DNA of 64,000 nucleotides, taken from Ciona savignyi. Taxonomy: Eukaryota; Chordata; Ascidiacea; Phlebobranchia; Cionidae. This document shows, in pieces, positions 32,531 through 46,300 of this stretch. The stretch is from positions 379,324 through 443,323 of the forward strand of contig CH002003.1 of NCBI GenBank assembly GCA_000149265.1, given 5' to 3'. The stretch's first letter is position 1. Every line of letters begins with the position of its first letter. The notes under the pieces were generated by a model. That model saw nothing but the letters and a program-made list of their open reading frames with translations, had not been told where the DNA came from and made no database searches. The position numbers and the translations under genes are program-made.

Positions 32531-34018
32531 GGCCTAGATTGATATTGATAATAGCCAAGCAGTTTTTACTTTAACTCGAGTTTTCCACGTCAATTTAAAA
32601 ATTTCTTTACGTTAAAAATCTGATCACCAATTAAAATTTGATTGTTGATTAAAACTAAAAATACTCTACTCCTTCGGTTCTAATGTTGTGTTTAATACGG
32701 TCGGGTAAAAATCTGCGTCATTCGTTAAATAAAAAAATAAATAAATTTTAAAACCTATTTTCGGAACTCGTGATATAGTGATTTCAATAGTTTCCCTTGG
32801 TCTTCGAACGAATCGCCCGCCATCATGGATATCCTATAATTTATAGTACAAATAGAACCTGTGGCTAAATGATTTAAATTTACTTTAAATAATTTTGGTA
32901 CCTACTTCTTACCCCAGACATACCAGATGCCATTGCGATAATTAAAACTTTAAAGCCTGTTCCGTCGTACTCCCCGTTAGGTCGAAATCGATTATGAAAC
33001 ACACGTATGCTAACCGTCCTGTATGATATATATATATAGAGAGAGAGATATGCACGCTAATTGCATTGTCTAAGGACACAACCGAAAAACAAGCAACCAG
33101 TTTTAAACCTGCATCCTTTTGACTAAACGGCAATGTATTAATTACTTCTCATGTCTAACAACAAAACTTGAAATGAAACGCTTTTGCTTAATATATTCTT
33201 TACTATCAAAAACTGTTATTTTTTTGCCTTAGAGATCTGCTCTCGCTTATTTTTTTGCGACTTCCAGCAGTCAAAGCCAAAACAGCAGCCGTTTATTTAT
33301 AAGACGAAAACTAAATGAGCGTTTTAGTTTAGTCATACTAAAAAAACAAGAACTAAGATTAATTTTCCTTTCATTGTTAAACTGATAAAACACAGTAACT
33401 ACTGTTAAAAGTATTAACATTCCACAGTTTTAGTTTAACTAAATAGACTTAGTAGAAGTCGCTGAAGACCAATGTAGGTTAAAACATAAACAACACTCTG
33501 CAATAGCTCCAATATCCCAACGGTGGGCGATTGTTAGTTTAAACGACGCAATGTATTTTTATATATTGCCTTAAACAAGAATAGTCTATCTTATATCTGT
33601 TATTTAACGAACAAACAAAAATTAAGATTGATTTTTGAATTAATATAAGAATATATCCACTCAAAACATGTTGATTTGAATGTAAATGATAAAGAGTTTC
33701 AAAAAATGCATTTGGCGCATACTTCCTAAGGCAAGAGCGGAGATTTTAAACCGTAAGGTTTTTGAATGGAAACCTACAGTTGGCTGAGTTTAGTTTATTT
33801 TCCGCTTCCTTATTTTATCAGACCTATGCACTTTATTAACCTGAACTCAGTGGGTTGAAGTATACTTCAAAACATTGTTACTATCTTAAAATCATTGTTA
33901 CTATCTTAAAATTATTGTTACTATCTTATAAGATAGTAACAATGTTTACACCGCATATAAAACAATGCAATAGCAAGTAACACGACGTGGTGCTCAGATA
34001 ACGTGGTGCGGTTTTAAC
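32531..34018. other. Intergenic between the astacin gene and GPCR copy A
   Basis: SINE1 scraps at ~33040-33150 and ~33480-33535 and the palindrome at 33914-33943. No gene recognised. Confidence 0.5.
33873..33946. repeat. Tandem ATTGTTACTATCTTA units ending in a perfect palindrome
   Basis: Three tandem copies of ATTGTTACTATCTTA (~20-bp period); the last is followed at once by its exact reverse complement, giving a 30-bp perfect palindrome at 33914-33943 with 15-bp arms and no loop. Could form a cruciform, or a stem if transcribed. Confidence 0.95.
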
Positions 34019-34318
34019 GAATACAGGTCTGATACACGAACCCTAGAATTGTTACAAAAACACAAACGGGCGTTATCACACGAGCAATCGTTAGTGCATT
34101 GCGTCCATAAAACTACACTTCAGTATTTCATTCACGCCAGTATTAATCATGTTGGCAACGTAATCTCACAAACCCTGAACAGTTCACAAAAATTTTGTGA
34201 TGTAGGCTACTATTCTTTGCCATGAAACACACCGGAGAAATTTCCTTTTTAATAATTTATTAAAAATATATAAGATTAAATATAGCCTAACAAATTTTTA
34301 ATTAAAATTATTTTAAGT

Positions 34319-37300
34319 TTAAACTTCAGTCACATTTATTATGGTTTCAGCGGATTGGTAAATCGAATTACCAGAGATCGAACCCAAACTCGGCTGTCTT
34401 CGATATTTCTGTTGAAAAAATGACAGAGTTTGTGTATGTTTTGTGCAAAGATTTGTTTGCTGTTTTTGTTTACGGTACGGGCGGTTTAAACGTGGCGATG
34501 CGGATATGGTTTGCAGAAGAATTTCGCCGATATTACTTCTTGTGGGACGTGGATTTCGGTGGGTATGGCTTAGACGGGAGCTGTAAGTTTTGCGTGACAA
34601 CCTCCTGTTGTCAACACCTTTGGTAGTGGAACAGCAATCTATAAGGAACATATCGGTCGAATAAAGCCACGGGTTGAACACACTGTTGATTGGAAGAAGA
34701 ATCGTCGCCGTAAATGGGTAAACATCATCCGGTAATGCAACCCCGCCGTAGCTCAAAAGGGACATTAAACAAATTGGGACCCAACAGACGAAATCGGTTA
34801 ATATCAGACTTGCTATGCGGATCCACATGGCTCTGTCTTCGCGGGAACGAACGTCGGTTTCCGGTAATCTCCAGCGTCTTGCCCGGCCATCTGTGAGAAC
34901 GATTAAATGATCAATGTTTATATATATATACTTGTAGGTCAGAGGCCAGGATTTATCCATGGATACAATAGGTTAGGATAATATATTCATGTTTATCCCC
35001 GTGAATGGGAAAACCAAGGGTGTTTTTTTTTTACCGAGCCAAGTTTCGAACCCATGGTGGGCTTGTTACTCGAACCGTTTTTCTATAAGAGTAGGTGTAT
35101 GTATCGGTCGCGTTAACCATTGGGCCACACGACCGTACAAAAAAACCAAGGGTGTTAACACACTGGCAATCGTCAGACTACCTCGCGCCCACCGTCGGGT
35201 TACCGGGGATATTGCAATGTGTTGTATAATTGAGACATTCCTTTAATTTGGCAGAACCTTTTAATCCGCTGGGTTCAGGTAATGTCCATTAAGTGCCTTG
35301 TCCAAGGACACAACCGATTAGCTATAGCGACCAGTTTCGTACCTGTAACATTTTGGCTGAAAGGCTTCGCACTAAACCACCAGACTAACCGGACGGACTT
35401 ATTAAGACACCTCTTGCTTACAATCGAGTTGTTGGAGCTATTACAGTGTGTGGATGGTTAGTTGCTTTATATCCTCGTGGGTGGGGAGCCAGGATTTAAC
35501 CACGGTTATTGTAAGTCACCTCATGCCCACATCCCAATTTCTGAAGCTATTGCAGTGCTCGGATGGTTGGTTCCTTTATATCCTCGTGGGTGGGAAACCA
35601 GACTGTATTCACGGCTATTGTAAGACACCTCATGCCCACATTTTAGTTGCTAAAGTTATTACAGTGTGTGGATGGTTGGTTCCTTTATATCCTCGTGGGT
35701 GAGAAGCCAGACGTTATCCACGGGTATCGCAAGACACCTCATGTCCACAGTCGAGTTGCTGGTTTTAATGTCATGCTGCTGGAACATTCATCCACACACG
35801 TGACGTAATTGTTGACTTACTTGTCATTGTTGCTCTGTATATGACGACATAACCAACAAATAGATAAACAAACAACAGCAGATCAATCAAAATGACCGAA
35901 ATGGTGAATTTGGAAGACGCTCCATTTTCATTACTGTATAAACTAAAAACAATCAGTTTAGTCGGGGTAACTACAAATTCTATTTGATAGATGTCGGGTT
36001 AAGTTTTGAACCCATGATAGAATTAACAGTAAGTCATTTTAATAGTTTTTAGTTTAGTTTATGTTTTGTTTCCGCGATGAAAACACGAAGCGGGACTATT
36101 GGTAAAAATTTGGAAAACGGAAAAAAACGGCAAAACGACAGTCGTTAGAACACGTCTAAAAAAGGAATAAATTATTAAAGTTCGCTATAATTAGACGTGG
36201 CAGCTAAACCCAAAAATATGGTATGTGAATCGGTCCCATTCGGCTACACAACCGCCACACCAATATTACCACCTAATAACTCCCTCCTTGGTTAATTTTT
36301 AGCAGCCTTGTCCGCTTCATTTAATATTTATTTCCTTTTAATGTCGAGTTTTAACTTCTTTCCTTTTACCGTATTTTTGTTCCTATTTTGTGTTATGTTG
36401 TATTTGCAACTATTTATTTTTTGGGGAAAAATGATTAAAGTAAAGTAAAACAAAAGTACAGAATAATTAGGTACATATTTAAGAACAAAATTAGTTCTAG
36501 GTGTATTGATATTAACGTACAAAATTTGGGAAATAAAATTCAAACCAATGCCTAATTTTGTTTCGGCTGAGTTTTAGTTTCGGCCCATACTCGTTACGAA
36601 TAAACTAACCGGCCAGACAGACTTTTGGTAACCCCTGTGGTATTTGTCTGCTTGAAAAAAACGACTTACTTGGGCAAACACATGCTGTTGGAACTGTAGA
36701 AACCAAGAACTTGAATCCCAGCGTCACTTGGCGCGATTGCTCCTTTGAAAAATATCTTCCTGAACGAATCCACGGGTTGGTTCGAGTCAATGACGTAACT
36801 TGAATTTGATAGAATGTTCAAACGGTCGACCAACTCCCGCATTTGTTTCAAGCTTATATTTGATGTCTTTATATACGGCAGATTGATGATGTATTCGCTT
36901 ACGAATGTCGGTTGTAGAGTTAAACTGAGAGGAAGAATAGCAAGAAGCAACGCTACCAACCACAACAAAATTAATATTCCTATCAGAGTTTTAATGGACG
37001 TCGTTTCATTCCGAAACGGCCGGAGAACGCCGTATAGTCTGTATGTTGTCATAAGCGACATTATAAGAACAGTTGATTGGCTCGAGAGCATAGCTAACAC
37101 CCCTGCTAAAGAACACACTGGGCTTGACAGCCATTCCAACTTATGACGACAATAATTTTTAGAAAATTCGACGCTTTTCGCCACCACTATGCAAAGATAA
37201 AACGCCATTAAGATATCTCCGACTGATAGATTGAGCACCATAATCTTATGGCTGAGTTTAATCTTATTCAGGTTGGATGAACTTCTTCGTAGCATTATCC

Positions 37301-40300
37301 ACAACTCGTGGATGGTTCTGGTAATTACCACAAGATTTCCGACGAAAGCGAGAATCATCATCACCCACATTGAAATTTGGAGAGGCAACTCTTTTATCAT
37401 GCGGTGCCCAGATGAGATGCCTCTATCGTTCGGGGGGCATTCGTCGCTGAAATCGTCGCAGTCGAACACTGCGTCCAGAACTCGACTTTTCCGGAGAAAC
37501 GTGTTGTTGTTGTCACAGTAGAAATGCGAGGAATGACAATCTTGCTCGTCTATTCCGTTCGCATAGTTCCGATAGAAGTCGCACCTGATAATATGCGAGA
37601 TATATTTAGGGTATGGATTTGTGTGTGGCCGAATGGTTAACGCGACCGTTATATATACCGACTAACATGCAAATAACGGATTTAGCAGCGAACCCATTAA
37701 GGTTCGAAACTAAGTTCGGTAAAAAATGAATTTGTATGTACTGTTCTGTGGCCTAATGGTTAACGCGACCAATACGTATACCGACTCTTATACAAAAGAC
37801 GGTTCTGGTAAAGAGGCCATCATGGCTTCGAAACTTTGCACGGTAAAAAATAAAAATTTCTGTGGTGGAATGGTTAAAGCGATCTATACATATTCAGATT
37901 TTATTATAAAAGAAAACATTCCCGGTGACGAGTCAATCACGGGTTCAAAACCTAGTCCGAAAAAATAAATAAATAAGGATTTCGTTGGTCAAATATAAGT
38001 TGAGTTATTCATTATCCAAACCACATAGCTCCGTGGGTTAAAACGTCGTCTTTAAGTCGAAGGGTTGCAGATTCGAAACTAGTCCTTGACTAATCGGTTG
38101 CTTCTTTGTGTAAGGCAGAGGACGCTTTACTAATATGGGTTCCATATTTTCTCCAAAATGTTTCTACCAGTCCATGATATCAAAAGATTGCAAACGACCG
38201 ATTGGTTTAATAAATAAAACAAAAAGCAGAAAAAAACTGCATTCTATCCTACGTTTCATGGTCGGCGTCATAGAGGCCCATTGTTACGTTGTTTGGGTCA
38301 CAGGGTAATTTGAATGAGCAGTAGTTTTCATCTTCGTGATTGGCACAGTTCGGAACGCCATCACAAACTGATTCCGAGGAGATACAGCATGCGTTGAATC
38401 GGACACGGTTGTCGATGGTGGTATAGTACTGGCAGTACTTGGCTGTTTTTATGGGTAATTCAATATAGATAGGATAAGGTATATTATTTTTTTACCGATC
38501 TAAGTTTCGATCCCATGATAGGCTCTTCACTAGGACCTTTTTTTATATAAGAGTCGGTATATGTATCGGTCGCGCTAACCAATCGGCCACAAGACCGTAT
38601 CGATAAGGTATATTATGTTTATCCTCGTGGATAGGATTTACAAGGAGTGTTCTTACACAAGTATGTTGCGCTTACTGTTGGTCAGTGGAGTTATTGCAAT
38701 ATGTTAAGTATATTTGACAAATTTCTTAAGTTTTAGTTCACATTAATGAGCTGTGTTTAGGCAATGTCTTTAAGTGCCCTACAAAGACAGAACCAACTAG
38801 CAAGAGTCAGACCAGTTTCAAATTTCAACTCTTCGGCTAAGGCGACGCACAAACACCCTACAATAGCTCTGGTAGCCCAAAGATAGGGCGTGGTAATCTG
38901 ACAATTACCTTTTTGTCTCCCCCCACCATATAGGATAAACATGAATACTCTATTTATTTCTAACCCCTTTTTGATTGGATTTGTTGTTTGGTTAATTGCA
39001 CGAAAAAGGGCTCTAAAAGTATATTGAATGATAGAGAATCCACGTCAATCTATTCATTGTGATAGGACGCAATGTATAACCGGACAAGTTTAAAGTTGTT
39101 ACGGAAATCAACTTTTGAAATAATTAAATTGTCATAGTTTTAGCACTATCAAATAACAAACAATAGTCAAAAGTTCTGGCAAAGGCAGAGGAAATTGTGT
39201 GTTTTATCTTTACTGTCATTTCCTTATTTTCTAATTGTTTCAAAACGCACAACGAATAACCGCGGAGGTTATAATTAATTTACAACATTAGACCGTGGTC
39301 CATCTTTAACTGGAACCCTTCCTAATTTGTCGGGTTAACGCTGGATCTATGGATGAAAACCGTGAATGGATTTGTAAGTTAGTCATGGCGCGCTGTCCGG
39401 CTGGTTAGTCTGGTGGTTAAGTGCGACCGTCGCCTTTTACTCGAAAGGTCGCAGGTGCGAAACTGGTCGTTAGTTTTTACGGACATGCGAATTAATGGGT
39501 TCTACCAAATTAAAGGAACGTGCCTATCATATACACGCTTATCATATACAATAACAAACTCATTTAAACACAATTCTTACTGAACTGTGCGTTGATCCAA
39601 ACTAACTTAAAATAAATTTAAAATTTCATAAATAAATATCGTACAGTTCTGCGCAGAAAGAAAAAAATCGGTAAATAAAGCTGTTAACAAATACTTAAAA
39701 ACTAAAGACCAATTTGGCTTACAACTGAAATATAACAAACAGGAAAAAACGACGATTGTCATTTCGCGCCCATTCGCACAACATAAAAGTCGAAAGTTAA
39801 ATTCATTAAAGGAACGTAAAAGACGAGAATAAATTAAAGAATAGTAAAGAAAAATGTATACACATTACCCCCCTAATTGCGTAAACCGCAATTTCATATC
39901 AGTTTCCAATAAATTTTTATTTCCCATATAGTTTTTATTAAAATGTTCATAATTTGTTCTTGTCCTCACTGTACATGGCGTCTTTTCTTTTCGATTTTCC
40001 GCAGGAACGATAATGCAAATTTGGGTATTGGTCGTTTCAGTTCGCTTTTGGCTGTCTTGACCGTTAAGTTTCTTACTAAACGATGCTTGTCTGTGTGCAA
40101 GGTCGTGATTCGTCTCATGATCCACTGAGAGAGCGGTGAGGCGTTGTCAACCAAAAGGACAATACAGTTTAGCTTAAAAGTGTCCAGAGGAATGTTCCAT
40201 TTCTGCCTTAAGATAATTGTACGCAAGTACTATTTTGACCATCGAGACCAAAATTGGTCTGCTAAATATTAAAATTTAGACGTTGACAAACCAGACAGCT

Positions 40301-43300
40301 TCTTAACACACGTCGAACTGCGACGAAGATCTTCACAATCCAAACATGCTGACTTAGCATATTCACTGTGTGATTACAACCACAGTGGCCGCTCAGTTCA
40401 TGGTCATGTTGAATCATTAAATCTGTTAATTTTAACAAGTGTGGCATAATAATTGGATAACGAGCGTTGTAGCTAATATCGGTCCTTTTGAGGCGACCAC
40501 CACTCGTAATATCCCATCACTGATGAAGGGATTAAGCTTAAATATAGGTGATACCTTCGAAGCCTTTAGGGAAACTTGTTCCTTGCCGAGACCAATCATC
40601 CACTGCGACAAGTGCTGCCGTTGCTCATATTTTGTTAACTGATTTTCTGCATTCTGCTAATCGGCGAGAAATAGATGCGTCGTTACCAGCTTTTTTTCTC
40701 GATCTGCAGGTGTTGCGTGAATCTAATAACCACGCAGTTGCATTGCGTGGTCGATGCAGCGATGAAAAATTACCCAATAATCTATCCACTACAGATGTGC
40801 TCTCGGTGACGTGAAATACCTTAATCGGAAGCTTCCATTGAGTGGTAATTGGTTCGTCCGTCATGTTGCGTTTTGTAAAGATGTTCTTCGGCCAACTATC
40901 TGATCACGTTGCAAGAAATCTGGACCTTCGAACCAACGTTGACTGCTTATCAGCACACTGGCGATGGCACCTCTTGAAACGTAATCAGCAGGGTTTTGTT
41001 TAGTTGAAACGTACCTCCAATTCCTGGTGCACGTTTGTCTTCTGATCATGGTGAGTCGGCGACCAACAAACAGTAGAAAACGGTTTCGCTCATTGTGTCC
41101 GACCAAAATATGGAAGGAGGTAATTGCAGGTCTAGCTCGCGAGACAGATTTCTATCTATTTTTACAGCGGTAACTGCTGCCATCAACTCCAAACGTAAAA
41201 TTGATTCCTCGCCTCATGGCGCCAAGTAGGATTTTGCAAGTCAGTAAGGTACACGTAGGCTGCTATCAAATTTGGCAGTGCGCATATAACACACGGCCCC
41301 ATAAGCAACCTTCGAAGCATCAACGTTGTAGGTCGTTAGAATACTTCAAACCCAGGCTTCGTGGTACTGACACGGAACGCAGACTTGGCAAACTGTCCAA
41401 CCAGCTTTCCAACCTTGAATGATCCCTGTTTGGTATGCTGTCGTCTCACTCCAGTTGTTGGTGACATAGACTTTTTAAACTAAGTCTAACGTTAATGGTG
41501 CAACGTAGCCTATAGGGCAGTGGTTCGCGATCTTTTTAACCTTGTGGAGTATCCGAGACCAATTAAGAAGCGAACTGGCGCACTTTGCACGGGGAATCAA
41601 AATAATGTGCTAAATACTCAAACAATTTAGGAATTAAAAGTTTAATTTAAATAATTTCATCACCGAATTTTCCACAGAACGAAATTACTGTTTCTTGAGC
41701 GCTCTTGCTTTTTAATGTAGAACTAACGTTATAATGAAAAAGAACGAACTAGACACTAACCATTTAGTAGTTTATGATCTATGCACACTCTGTCGTAAAT
41801 TTACGAAATGCAAGTGTGGCGCACCTATAGCTAACCCCTGTGGCGCACCATTTCAGAAGCACTGCTATAGAGAATCAAAAACCGAGTTGACGATTGATAG
41901 CATTCCGCGTTTCGAGGACGGTTTGCTGGGTAACGAAACAGTAAATTTCAACTAGTCTAATTGTACGTCCCACGTAATTCCAAGCACCTTTTCTTGGACA
42001 TTATCGTTCGATGATATCACTTTCACCGATTTTACCAGGTCGTTGATGTTAACGGAATTTACTATTTCGGCGCTATTTGAAGGCCACTGGGTCAATCTAA
42101 AGCCAGCTTTAGACAGGAGTTTCTGCAAATCGCTTTTACGAATCGCAACATTGACACTTGGAACAGACACCAAGCAGTCGTCAACATAAAAATTTCGTTC
42201 CACGATGCTGGTTACGTAGGGTTCGTACTGACCGCCAAAGTCTATGGCAGCCTGACCGAGACAGAATGCTGCACATAATAGAGAGAGCGTCGCACCGAAT
42301 AAGTGAACGGTCATTCTGTGTGGTTTGGGTTCAACTGATAAATCTCATTGTGGGCACCATAAAAATCGCAAGCAGTCCCGATCACGGGGGTCTACATTTA
42401 CCTAATCGAACATAGCTTCTATACCGGCAGTTATCGCTAAGAAATGTTTGCGAAACGAGTTAAAACGCCCAAGTTATTAACTATGTCTGGACCATGCACT
42501 TGATTTAAAGATGTACCTTTATATTGGGATGCGCAGTCAAATACAATCCGCAGTTTGTCCGGCTTGTGTGGGTTGAAAACTGGGTTATGGGGGGTGCCAT
42601 CGGCGTCGCGAAATGTTGATGAGCTTATGTGATATTTCTTCGGTGTATCCCATTTTCAACAGAACGTTTATTTCATCAACAAAATAAAACCGACTTTTTC
42701 ATCAATGCATAACGATCTTCAGACGACAATTGTGCACCTGGTGTTTCCAGATCAATATCGGACGATTCTTCGAGCACATCATGATCGTCGTCGATAAACA
42801 TTACCGTCGCGTCTTTCGGCTCCTTAACGGTAGAATCGGCAGTAGGCCTGCTGTCGTTTAACCTAGGCCCCAATAACGACCATCCTAAGAGCGTTCGCAC
42901 AGCGTTTGCAGTCTGCACATATTCCATCTCCGTGACGTATGTCCTCCATTCGAAACACTTTTGGCACGTTCTCACTAAACAGAAGTTGTACTTCACCATC
43001 CTTAATTTCTCCGAAATTAACGTTACGCAGATGCGGGTCCGCTTTTTGATGCTTGGTTCGGGATTACGATTTGGCCTTATTGGAATATCGTCTATCGCAA
43101 CTACATGCGGAAAATCGATCCACTTGCCACCGTTTAAAGACTGAACTGAAATCGACAGAGTAACGGTTTCCAACTCTTTCTTCCCGGAAATTGTGTGCAT
43201 AATAAGTCGTCTCGGTTTTCCTTCGACTTCCAATTTGTTGACGAGCGAATTCTCACAAAACGAAGCGGTGGAACCTTGATCCAACAACGCATATGTACAG

Positions 43301-46300
43301 ACCACTTTGTCTTCAACTCAAATCCTTACTGGAACGACGTAAAGGTAAACAGGGGTATCGGTATCTTAAGGGCTTGTCCGGTTGTGGTGAGGTCTAACAG
43401 CATTACATGAAACAGTGTTAGTTGTTGCGCGTACGGGTTCTTGCTTGGCAGGTCGGTGTAGAAGCTTATGGTGAAATCTACCGACGCACCCGTTAACACC
43501 ATAATAAGTCTTATTAAAGCACTCTGACGTCGTGTGATTTTTCTTCAAACATTTAAATTATAAATTTTCCCTGCTTTTCCCTGGCAAACTGATAGCGTTG
43601 AAGGTAGGATTTCGATATAAACAGATCACAATATGCTAAAGCGTGTTGACCAAAACAAGCATGCTTTCAAGGCAGTTGGTGGTGAAAATGGCGCTATGTT
43701 GGTAACTTCGGATGTCATACAGTTTTCGCTTCGGCTTGATTTCTGCGCGGCAGGATAAACCGCTTTACCGAAAATCGAATTTGTCAACCGACTTTGATCG
43801 TCGACAAATTCAGCCAAATCAGTGAATTTAGCACGATCGTGAGTATTCTTTTCGATTTGCACTGACCTTTTAACCCATTCGTTCTTCATCTTTGCAGGGA
43901 ACTTTCGTATAATGGACAGCATTACTTCCATCGAGTCAAGCGTCGACGTTTTATTCGCATCGTACAACGCCGAGCAGCACCTGTCCATCAGAATCGCCAA
44001 TCTTTTTAACCCCTCAGCGTCATGTTCGTTCAATTTCGATAAACGTTTCAACCGATCTTCGCAGCTCCGTGCTATTTCATGCGGATGGCCATATTCGTCA
44101 TAGAGAGCTTCCCATGCCAATTTAAATCCAATTTCCGGTACCTTCGAAGTCAAATGATCGATTTTTGCACGAACCTTTGGTTCGCAATGTCGCAGCAAAA
44201 AAACAAACAAGCGAACATCGTCACTGTGCAACTTTCAAATAATGTGCGTTAAATTTCCTCACAAAGGTCCAGTAGTTCATAGGATCTCCATCAAACTTAT
44301 CTACTACGGGCCTAGGAAGCATTTGATCAGTGTATTCCGTATTGCTATTTCTCCTTCCATCACGATCGTCAAACGAATATCCTTGTTTTGTTCCATTGCT
44401 TGTTTGACAGGGCTAGTGGAGTAAATATTATTTTGAAGGGATAAACAATTCAATTTCAGTATGGAGTTTGGCATTTGTTGTTAAATGTGAAACGAATCGT
44501 GTGGTTTTACAGATGTGGACGTTATACCAGATGACCGATTATAACCGTAGAATGTTGGTTGATTTGCTACACTTGTTTGTAAAATAAAAGGATTAGGCAA
44601 TCTTGTTTGTAATCGTGAACTTATAACTTTTTCTGGCGCGAGGGTGTTCGATGACAACTTTTCCTCGGTTTAGAATAGAGAAGCACTAATAGTAGGTTGG
44701 TTAGCCCAGACTTCGGCTTCAACCAACGCCAATTCTAATTCGCGCTCTTTTTTTAAGTGAAATATTGGCTTCTTCCTCGTCCCCTTGAAACTGCCGTTCT
44801 GCTTCTAGGGGGCAATTTGCTTTGCTCCTTCCGCTTGTTAGCGAGCACGTTGTCGTGTCTCGTAAACTCGAGCGGTGTGTTGTTCCATCGCGAGACTCGC
44901 CAATCGAGCTTTTGCTTCGCTCCTTAGTCTAGCACTTCTTAGAGAGCTCGTCGAAGAAGTTGTTTCCGTTATGAACCATTTAGATACGTGGGCGTCGAAT
45001 TCCATTTTGTTCCTCTGACTTCGCTTTTTGTGGCTCCAACTCCACCAATTGGAATATCTACCAACAAATCTTTACAAAAGGTCATAATGTTATTGTAGTC
45101 CTCATTGATAAGCGGTAGTATTTTGGATGGAGCATTATACCCTTCCCTCTTTGTCATAAATGTGTCATCACGCAGATATTTGTTCCAGCTCACGCTTGGG
45201 TCCAGAATGTTAATTTCGTCCATATTGTTCTCTAGATTATCGCGTGATAATCGAGTTCGAAAACTATGCTACAACGCAGCCTTTCAAAATCGTAACATAG
45301 GCTGCTTGTAACGTGGGCACAGTCTAAACATTCGCTTGCTTTCTCAAAGTGTTTTATATTTGTAAAACAATAGCGGTTTAATGTAAATAAAATTGACTTA
45401 AATATAAATAACACAATTTAACAAACTCATTAAAAAACAATTCTCACCGAACTGTGCGTTGATCCAAACTATTTTTACATAACTTTAAAATTTCATAAAT
45501 AAATATCGTACTGTTTTGGGCAAAAAGAAAGAAAATTGGGTAAAATATCTGTTAACAAATACTATAAAACTAAAGACTCATTTGGCTCCAACTGAAATAT
45601 AACGAACTTATAGGTCGAGTACTTAAAGCAGAAAAACTACGATTATCATTAGCGTGCGCGCATAATCGCAAAACTACCGGAATTTAAAATCATTAAAGTA
45701 ACGTAAAAGGCGATAATAAATTAAAGAATAATAAAGAAAAAATTATACAGTATTAGTTTTGACGTATCCTGGTATGAAAACCACAATTTTGATCAAAGTT
45801 TCCTAACCGAACAAATTCAAATAGATCAAACAAAGGAAGTGATTAGGATAATAGTTTTGATATTTGACACGCTTATAGTTTTATACTCATTAAAACTTAT
45901 ATTACCCTACGTTTTCTTAGTACTTAGTCAAAGATTTTTAATAACTTTTATGCTACAGAACTAAGCTTTAAATCAATTAAAAATATCGATATTTTAAACT
46001 AAATATTAATTACTCGCATAACCCATACTGCCGTATGTCATTACAATAGGTCTTGATTTTTTAACTGCCTAAGTTTCAAAGCAATATGCTGAAATCGTCC
46101 CTTAACCCGTATGGCTTTACAAACAACAATATGGACTTTTCTATCGAATTTAGTATATGAATTTGTCGCGTTAACAATTCGGTCATGTAACCTTACGGCT
46201 CCCCAAAACACAACTGCTTAGTAATTTTTAAAACTAGATATGTTTGTATCAGTCCATTTGGCCGCACGACCGTTACCAAACATTTTAATTTTAATGATGT

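Larger units (their letters stand above)
39553..45753 (-). mobile_element. BEL/Pao LTR retrotransposon, decayed
   Basis: About 6.2 kb on the minus strand between two similar ~320-bp LTRs (39553-39867 and 45423-45753). A polypurine tract (AGGGGGG on the minus strand, 39868-39874) directly precedes the 3' LTR. In order on the minus strand: gag, zinc knuckle, aspartic protease, RT with FYVDD, RNase H region, integrase zinc finger and an integrase C-terminal part. Frames are broken by several stops, the integrase catalytic core is missing, and a hAT MITE splits the pol region. LTR divergence shows it is old. It is an inactive genomic relic inside a GPCR intron. Confidence 0.93.

Noticed and set aside
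36328-36543. Lys/Asn-rich frame on the minus strand in the GPCR intron
   Set aside because: AT-rich intron sequence, not preserved as a frame in GPCR copy B.
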